This document shows positions 57,327-64,000 of a stretch of 64,000 nt of DNA, one piece after another. The stretch is from Akebia trifoliata (Eukaryota; Streptophyta; Magnoliopsida; Ranunculales; Lardizabalaceae), in assembly GCA_017979445.1 (NCBI GenBank), contig CM030711.1:15950922-16014921 (forward strand). The letters run 5' to 3'. Within the stretch, counting starts at the first letter, position 1. The number at the start of each line of letters is the position of its first letter. Below the pieces are notes generated by a model. It saw only the letters and a list, made by a program, of their open reading frames with translations. It ran no database searches and was not told the origin of the DNA. A program made the translations under genes and the position numbers.

Positions 57327-59066
57327 TGAAAGCGCCTTCGATCCGCGGGGTGCGCGGATCCGCTTTTGACCCTTGAGGTTTGAGAGTCGCCACCTAGTTA
57401 TTGTGGTCTAGGAACTAAACTGACTCTAAAATGGATAAAAAGAACTAATCTACCATAGAAAATCTGAATCCGGGGATCATGTTACGGGGTTGGAAGGTGT
57501 TAGGCACCAACCCCGCCCGGCCAAAGCCGGTCTCTACTAACTTCCCAAATAAATTACATTGCTAAAAACCTAGATAACAATAAATAAATAAATAAAAAAT
57601 TATACCTTTCTGATAGCAAATACTTTGTTCCCTAAGATCCGACAAAAGTTGCTCCTTGTACCGTACTCCCTTGCTTCGTTCTGTCTCCGGATTTGATTTT
57701 TGATCTCCGAGGCAATGTATCTTTTCTTTCTTAGATCTGAATTCTTCAAGTTTATTGTGGATTTTGGGATATTTTTGGAAGGCTTTTAGGTGTTCTTTAG
57801 GCTAAAATCAAAGGACGAATGTTAGGTAAGGAGTTGGGGCTCCAAAATCAGGGTTTATGGGAGGCTAGGGGGACTTTTCGACCTACTTCTCTTAGGGTTT
57901 ATGACTTGATACGAAAATAGGGTGTGAGCACCTCTATTTATAGATTTTTTTTAAGGTTGATTTGGATAGAGTTAGTATTTAATTAGAGTTCTTTTAGTTA
58001 AAGTTGTGTTTTAATTAGAATTATTTAGGTAGAATTGTGTTTTAATTAGAATTGTTCTACGTAGAATTATTTTTTAGTTAGAACTCTATTAGATAGAGTT
58101 ATTATTTAATTAGAATTCTATTATGATTTTTACTTTTGGTCTTATTTGATTGACTTTTAATATTTTGACTTTAGTCTTAATTAATTGACTTTTAATATTT
58201 TGACTTTAGTCTTGCTTAATTGACTTTAATTTTGACTTTAGTCTTGCTTGATTGACTTTAATACCTTGACCTTAATCTTGCTTGATTGACTTTAAATTTT
58301 TGGAAAACCCCCCTCTATTATATCTTTAATTCTTTGGACCCCGAAATGGAGGGGTCCTTAAAGAAATATCTTGCGTACCCTCAACAATTTTACTTGAAAG
58401 TCCGATTGATCGATTTTTTTAATTCAAAATTTTAAATTAATTTCATTAATGTTTCACTTTAATTATTTAATGTTTTATTTATTAATTTTAAAATTTTAAT
58501 TATGAAAATTGTGAAATTACTGTTTTGACCCTAGAGAGGACTTTTCACGTTTTAAGTCAGTTTTTAATGTTCTAGGATGTTTTAGAATAAATTTTTCGTA
58601 AGGAATTCAATGGAAATATTATTTTGTGTCATTTATGAAATTTTTTGTGTGAAATGGTCATGAATTTTATGAGGGGCATTTTCGTAATTTTATCGAATTC
58701 TGTTAAAATTGGTGAAATGATTTATTTGATTCGATTTGTTGTTTTATGTGTTTGAGAGAGTTTTCCTAAGCGTAATGAAGGTTCTAGGGTTGTTTTGATG
58801 TTAGGGGTATTTTGGTAATTTGGTCAATTTTTTTATCATGAAGCTTCTTTTTGTTTGCAAGATGAGAATTTCTATGTTTCTGGGATTGTATTTTCCTAGT
58901 GTAGCGTGGTTTATAAGGTTTTGTCAGTTTGAGATACCTCATCCGGATTTCTGAAACACTTCCGGTAACAAAATAAAACAATGGAAATAACATCCATCAT
59001 TGGGAATCATTGCGATCGGGTTGATGAGTTGATTAATCAGGTGAGTGCAAAAATGGGGTGTCTACA
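57327..59066 (-). repeat. M1 5' LTR
   Basis: Plus-strand text TGAAAGCGCCTTCGATCC to GGGGTGTCTACA. Longer than the 3' LTR mainly because of a segment near 57985-58035 containing extra TTTTAATTAGAATT units. Confidence 0.92.
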
Positions 59067-59490
59067 CCTATGTCACTCAAAAAGTCATTAAAGGACAAGC
59101 CATTGCTGACCATTTAGCAAAACACCATTTGCCCGACTATGAGCCACTAAAGACAAATTTTCCTGATGAAGCCATCTTATTTGCTGAAGCTAAGAGCTAC
59201 GATGAAGAATCTACTTGGAAAATATACTTCGATGGAATAGTAAATCAAAAGGGAAATGGAATTGGGGCAGTCTTGGTTAAGCCAGACGGAACGCATATCC
59301 CCATTGCAGTCAGATTAAGGTTTCAGTGTTCAAACAACGAAGCAGAGTACGAAGCATACATTGTGAGGTTGAAAGCAGCGATCGACCTCGAAGTGGATGA
59401 AATAGATATATTTGGAGACTCAAGTCTGGTAGTCTACCAGACAACGGGAGAATGGAATACCCGAGAGCAGAGACTGGTTCCGTATCACTA
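59067..59490 (+). pseudogene. G3 second (archaeal-type) RNase H
   Basis: VTQKVIKGQAIADHLAKHHL leads into WKIYFDGIVNQKGNGIGAVL, CSNNEAEYEAYIVRLKAAID and DIFGDSSLVVYQTTGEW (59213-59452). The D-E-D pattern (YFDG, NEAEYEA, GDSSLVV) is intact and this extra RNase H assigns G3 to the Tat lineage. A stop at 59488-59490 precedes the last helix, FTYMPRAKNQFADVLATLAS. Confidence 0.88.
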
Positions 59491-59499
59491 GTATCTCGA

Positions 59500-60945
59500 A
59501 GATCTAAGTTCAAACTTCACCCGAATCTCCTTTACTTATATGCCGAGGGCTAAGAATCAATTTGCAGATGTATTGGCTACTCTGGCCTCAATGGTCAGCA
59601 TCTCCGAAGACACCATAGTCGACCCTCTTGAGATTGGTATTCAAGATGAGCCAGCATATTGCTTGCCTGTGGAGATCGAAGAACTTGAAGAAAAACCATG
59701 GTATGCAGACATCAAGGCATTCTTAGAGGACCGAGCTTTCCCACCAGATGCCACGACAACCGATCGAAAGACTATTCAGAGATTGGCAGGACAGTTCTTC
59801 TTGAGTAGTAGAATCTTGTACAAAAAGTCACATCACGAGGTCCTCCTCAGGTGTGTAACACAAACAGAAGCTCAACGCTTAATCGAGATCGTGCATGGAG
59901 GAGTCTGTGGACCTCACATGAATAGACATATGCTCGCAAAGAAGATAATGAGAATGGGTTACTACTAGATGACTATGGAGAACGACGGGTATCAACATGT
60001 TCGGAAATGTCACTTGTGTCAAATCTATGCCAACAAGATCAACGCGCCACCTTTAGAATTGCAGAATATGACTTCTCCTTGGCCCTTCTCACTGTGGGAC
60101 ATGGATGTCATCGGGCAGATCAATCATCAAGCTTCCAATGGGCATCGCTTCATCTTAGTCGCCATCGACTACTTTACGAAATGGGTAGAAGCAGCATCTT
60201 ACGCCAATGTTACAAGGGGCAATGCCTTGAAATTTGTGAAGAACAACATCATATGTCAGTACGGCCTCCCAAGCGGGATAGTAACCGATAACGCCAAAAA
60301 TCTCAAGAACAAAGACATGTTTAAGATGTGCAAGGATTTTCAGATCACCCATCATAACTCAGTCATTTACAGACCAAAGATGAATGGAGCAGTTGAAGCC
60401 GCTAACAAAAACATCAAGAAGATCATCGAGCAAATGGCCGTTACTTACAAGGATTGGCACGAATTGTTACCCTTCGCTCTACATGCTTATCGAACGTCAA
60501 TCCGAACTTTGACTGGGGCAACGCCTTACTCACTGGTCTACGGAATGGAAGCAGTCTTGCCCGTTGAGGTCGAAATTCCCTCACTTCGGATATTAAAAGA
60601 AGTTGAATTGGATGAGGCAGAATGGGTCCAAGCCTGATTCGATCAGTTGAACTTAATAGAGGAGAAACGACTTTTAGCAATCTGTCATGGGCAAACTTAT
60701 CAACGGAGAATAGCACGAGCTTATAACAAGAAGGTTTGACCTAGAGAATTCTCGCCAGGAGATCTTGTTTTAAAGAAGATTTTGCCAATACAAGAAGATG
60801 CGAGAGGAAAGTTTCGTCCAAATTACGAGGGGTCATTCGTCGTTCAAAAGGTACTGTCCGGAGGAACGCTGATTCTCACAGAGATGGACGGGGAAATCTT
60901 TCCGCAACCGATCAATGCTGACACCGTTAAAAAATATTTCGCCTG
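59500..60945 (+). pseudogene. G3 integrase
   Basis: HGGVCGPHMNRHMLAKKIMR with CHLCQIYANKIN (59895-60036) is the zinc domain. The catalytic core has DMDVIGQI (about 60100), IVTDNAKNLKNK (about 60280) and GAVEAANKNIKK (about 60390), so the three acidic residues are present. C-terminus: EFSPGDLVLKKILP and FRPNYEGSFVVQKVLSGGTL, ending KKYFA and stop (60945). Stops at 59966, 60635 and 60736 break it. Confidence 0.88.
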
Positions 60946-62146
60946 AAGTCATCCTTTGAAATGAATAGAGGCCATCTTTCTACTACTTGAACAACTATCT
61001 ACCCTTAATTAACCCTTTTTGAGCCATCACATTGATTTCTTAACCTAGGACCGGGGCAAGTCACCACCATAAAAAAAAAAAGTGGGCAATCAAAAGTCAA
61101 AACAAAAATACCAAAGTATACTCCTGGCCCACATGAGGATAAACTGTGAACGGCTAAAAGTACATAAAAAAATCAAAAAAATCGAAAATCTTGAATACTT
61201 GATCTCAAGCTCGACCCAAATCTCCCGCTTAAACGATTCGTGAAACGTTGGGAGGAAACATAGATCATACTTCCAAAACAAAAAAATAGACAAACCCCAT
61301 GTCCATTCTATCCCTCAATAAATCCAGATTCAACCTTTCTTATCCTTTTGCAACCATATCCTAAGCCTACGTTTCGTCCTATTTAAAGTCCTCTTAGATC
61401 AGAGAATGGTTCAAGGCAACTCAACTACGGCGGAAGCATGTCATGAGAAAAAGAGCGACTCAAAGTGTAGAGTTATTGATCTCGAAGCTCAATTTGAGTC
61501 ACCGCACCATGAAAATCATCGGAGGAACTCGAGAGGGGAGTCCAGATCTGTTACTCAAGAAAGAGCGCCACTAGAAGAGTAGAGTGTTTGATCTCGCAGC
61601 TCAACTTGAGTCACCAAACCACAAGGGGCACATAGAAATTGAGAAGATATTCAAAGTGAAAATCTATAAAGAAAGCATAGACTGAAAGGGCATGGTGAAA
61701 ACCCGCAAGGGCACTGTGAGTAAAAAGATCAATCTATGGCAAGATCAAAACCACCAGCACGATGAAAACCCAGAAAGGGCGTCGATGTGCAATAATGTAG
61801 AAATCGGGTCTGGTGAAAACCGTAACTAGCGCTAGGGGTAAAAATGAAAAAAAAATGAAAAAACAAAAAAAAATAAATAAATAAAAAAAATGAAAAAAAA
61901 AGAAAAGAAAAAACAAAAAAATATATATAAGAAAAAGAAAACTCCTGGCCCGCAAGAGTATAAACTGTGAACGGTAAAAATCTCAAAGTCCTTGATGTTC
62001 CAACAGATGCAACTAAGATAACTCAATCAAAATTCTCAATCCCGGGGATGACTCTAAAGAGGCTAAGGATTAGCTGACACTTGTATCCTCGACATTTGGC
62101 AAAGGCACCATGATCGTTAACTTTCAGAGTTTTCAAACACAGTCTG
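60946..62146 (+). other. G3 post-integrase noncoding region
   Basis: Contains two TAAACTGTGAACGG boxes (61140 and 61961). There is a direct repeat of about 75 bases (61450-61520 and 61560-61620, sharing GTGTAGAG/GTAGAGTG, TTGATCTCG and GCTCAA-TTGAGTCACC). It also has AAAACC-type short repeats (61690-61825) and an A-rich tract (61848-61940). No gene. Confidence 0.6.
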
Positions 62147-62548
62147 TCACAGATTATTCGACAAAGGCAATCTTTTAAAATCTAAAACAAAAAAAAATGC
62201 ATCATCAAAATTACTATTTTTGGCATATGACGAAGAATCTAGGACTTTTCTTAAAATCAAGTATTTTCGAAAGTAGTAGATATACCTGAGGCCACTATGT
62301 AAAAAACCTATTCCATTCATTTCAAATGGTGTTACATCATTCTCATTAAAAGCAGGGTACAAGAAGGAATAGCGGGCAAAGATCCACTCAAGCATTTCCC
62401 TGGAAAGCGTAGTAGGCATCAAGTCATCCTTTAAGGCTTCGATATGAGCAGCTTGGTCAACGATGATTCTCCCTATATCCGAGACATGACAACACACCAA
62501 ATACTTAAATATCATACCATCATGCAAGTCTCTCTCAAGGACAATCAC
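62147..62548 (-). CDS. Antisense ORF between G3 integrase and 3' LTR, unknown
   Basis: 133 codons, MIVLERDLHDGMIFKYLVCC to LPLSNNL. The composition is protein-like (mixed helix, IIVDQAAHIEALKDDLMPTT, then EMLEWIFARYSFLYPAFNEN). I do not recognise a family. Its position and strand match the antisense PMD gene beside G1, so it may be a remnant or an exon of an antisense accessory gene of these Tat elements. It could also be chance. The Phe-rich end looks like noncoding read-through, perhaps past an exon boundary. Confidence 0.35.
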   Translation of the reverse strand: MIVLERDLHDGMIFKYLVCCHVSDIGRIIVDQAAHIEALKDDLMPTTLSREMLEWIFARYSFLYPAFNENDVTPFEMNGIGFLHSGLRYIYYFRKYLILRKVLDSSSYAKNSNFDDAFFFVLDFKRLPLSNNL

Positions 62549-62907
62549 GCTACATTAAGCTTTCTCAAGATGATCCCGTAACTTCAATGAAAAGGGAAGA
62601 TGGAAGTTTGAAATTTGGAATTGACAAAGGAAAAGAAAAATATCTCAAAATTGCATTGCATGGTTTAAAACGTAGATCGTTTTCAAAAATCATAAAAAAT
62701 AGTATCTAAGATTTCAAACGAGCTCCGTGCCAAGAAATCAAGGGTTTCAAAAAGGTTAACCCTGTCAGACTCCGTGCTTGGGTAGCCACATCTTACAAAA
62801 CGCCTCAATCCATCCAACGTTTTAATAATCATGCAATAAATTATTTTGGATTCGTGCAAATAAAGGGTCTAATTTATTCTTTGCAGTTCTTTGCAAGCAA
62901 CTCCTGC
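62549..62907. other. Spacer before G3 3' LTR
   Basis: AT-rich, with GAGCTCCGTGCCAAG and GACTCCGTGCTTGG (62721-62780) that echo the unit of the 31246-31660 minisatellite. No gene. Confidence 0.45.
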
Positions 62908-64000
62908 AAAGAGGGGCAGCTGTAGATACCCAAATTTGTACAAACCCATTAGAAAAATCCAAATTTCCTTGAATTGATTCCGATTTAGAACTCAAGATTT
63001 TCGACGGACTCGCATTACCACGTGTCATCATTTTTCATGCATACTTGCATCATACCACATAATTTTGCATACTCAACCTTGTCCCTAACCCGGTCTAAAT
63101 CCGCTCCACATCTATGATCTAATCCGGATCCGTAACCGTTCTCCATTCATCGCCCCATCACTTATACCACAACCAAGGTCCATTTCCTAATCCAATTTAA
63201 GCCCAAGACAAAGCCTACCTTCTAACCCAAATTCAAGTCCATTCTTTTAGCCCACCCTTAAAGCGCATAGTCCATAACTCAAGTTCATTACCTAAGTCTA
63301 ATACCAAGTCCATTCCAGGCCAATTCTTTTATACCCCCTCAAAAGATGACACATGTTGATCTCCCATAAGCCCTCAACACCCAATGCATCATCTAATTGG
63401 AGAGTCAACTCTTCATTGTGAAAATCCAAGAATGCCCTTCCCAAAAAGGTTGGTCAAACCAAAAAAGTTCTTGGGTCTTTGATAATAATTCATAAAGTTG
63501 AGAGAATTTCCAATCATATCCTCAAAATGTGGAAATCTTCAAGTACATACATGGAATTCTCCCATTGGTCCATTTTAAAATTATACTTCCACTCTTGCTT
63601 TATAAGTTATTTACAAATGAACCAAGGTCTACTTTTAACTTACCACTTTACCTTTACACATGTCATTCTCCTATTCACCCTCCCAAAAGTACTTTTGTTC
63701 TCCCATTGGTCCATTTTAGAAATACACTTCCACCATTGCTTTATTAGTTATTTACAAATGAACCAAGGTCTACTTTTTATCTACCACTCCACCTTTACAC
63801 ATGTCACTCCCTTATTCATCCTCCCAAAAGTACTTTTTGTTCTCTCACCTCTATTTACCAAAAAACCAAAGATCAAAGAATGTTTTTAGGGTTTCTTCAC
63901 AAATGTCATCTTTACCCTCATACAAATGAAAAATTCAAAAAGAAATAACCTAAACCCCATGTCCCTTTCTTTATTTTTAGGATTGGACCACTTTATCCTC
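62908..64000 (+). repeat. G3 polypurine tract and 3' LTR (runs off window)
   Basis: CAAAGAGGGGCAGC ends at 62920 and the LTR starts TGTAGATACCC at 62921. Its sequence is much closer to solo LTR SL3 than to the G3 5' LTR fragment. It contains the same internal tandem duplication (63557 and 63698, period about 141). The LTR end and target duplication are outside the window. Confidence 0.85.

Larger units (their letters stand above)
47718..59066 (-). mobile_element. M1: minus-strand gypsy element, internally deleted
   Basis: 11.3-kb element bounded by two copies of the SL1-type LTR and a perfect CCTAT duplication (47713-47717 and 59067-59071). Removing it joins G3 codons E-F-D-I-T-Y to V-T-Q-K. 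It has a GACTCTGCTGGGG-type primer site next to the right LTR and an AAAGAGGGGCATC tract next to the left LTR, confirming minus orientation. Coding content is only a short pre-RT fragment and integrase; RT, RNase H, protease and gag are missing or unrecognisable. The LTRs differ by a roughly 45-base indel and many substitutions, so M1 is older than G4. Confidence 0.92.

Noticed and set aside
47718..59066. Two separate solo LTRs instead of one element M1
   Set aside because: The outer flanks share a perfect CCTAT, each LTR has its own primer site or purine tract on the inner side, and integrase lies between in the matching orientation.
61729..62026. Phe-rich minus-strand ORFs resembling membrane segments
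   Set aside because: They come from the A-rich tract at 61848-61940; low complexity.

Overview
This is nuclear DNA of a flowering plant, probably a eudicot. It holds spliced exons with GT/GC-AG junctions, a plastid-targeted cyclophilin gene, plant LINEs, a Ty1/copia element and several Ty3/gypsy elements of the Tat and Athila types. There are no operons, rRNA or tRNA genes or CRISPR arrays. About 85-90 % of the window is transposon-derived. The species cannot be named from the sequence alone.

1-11.2 kb: the 5' part of a minus-strand cyclophilin gene. Exon 1 (11063-11110), exon 2 (10186-10407) and exon 3 (49-199) join in one open frame of 140 codons plus one base. A TATA box lies 63-73 bases upstream of the ATG, and the rest of the gene is off the left edge. 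Intron 2 is almost 10 kb because of serial insertions: a LINE (A) entered the intron, a copia element entered LINE-A, a second LINE (B) entered the copia RNase H region, and a third LINE (C, opposite strand) entered LINE-B. 11.4-11.9 kb: a fold-back element about 300 bases upstream of the TATA box, made of alternating inverted copies of one module.

12.2-28.0 kb: a decayed Tat-type gypsy element (G1: gag, protease, RT, two RNase H domains, integrase). Its RT is split by two solo LTRs (17402-19138 and 19574-21817). Downstream of the integrase, on the opposite strand, lies a degenerate plant mobile domain (PMD) gene (24.9-27.9 kb). A solo LTR with a perfect 5-bp target duplication follows (28004-30119).

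30.5-64.0 kb: a second Tat-type gypsy element (G3), running off the right edge. It is interrupted in RT by a young Athila-type element (G4, 36496-47008, LTRs about 1.21 kb) and at the RNase H spacer by an internally deleted minus-strand gypsy element (M1, 47718-59066). Removing G4 and M1 together with one copy of each target duplication restores continuous G3 reading frames across both junctions.

All retroelement coding regions carry stops or frameshifts, so none looks autonomous. The cyclophilin gene is the only likely functional host gene. The features most worth following up are the antisense PMD gene, the 11-bp target duplication at G4, the fold-back module array next to the promoter, a possible organelle-DNA patch in one LTR, and the repeat-rich, mismatched LTRs of G3. 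Element names (G1, G3, G4, M1, SL1-3, LINE-A/B/C) are local labels.
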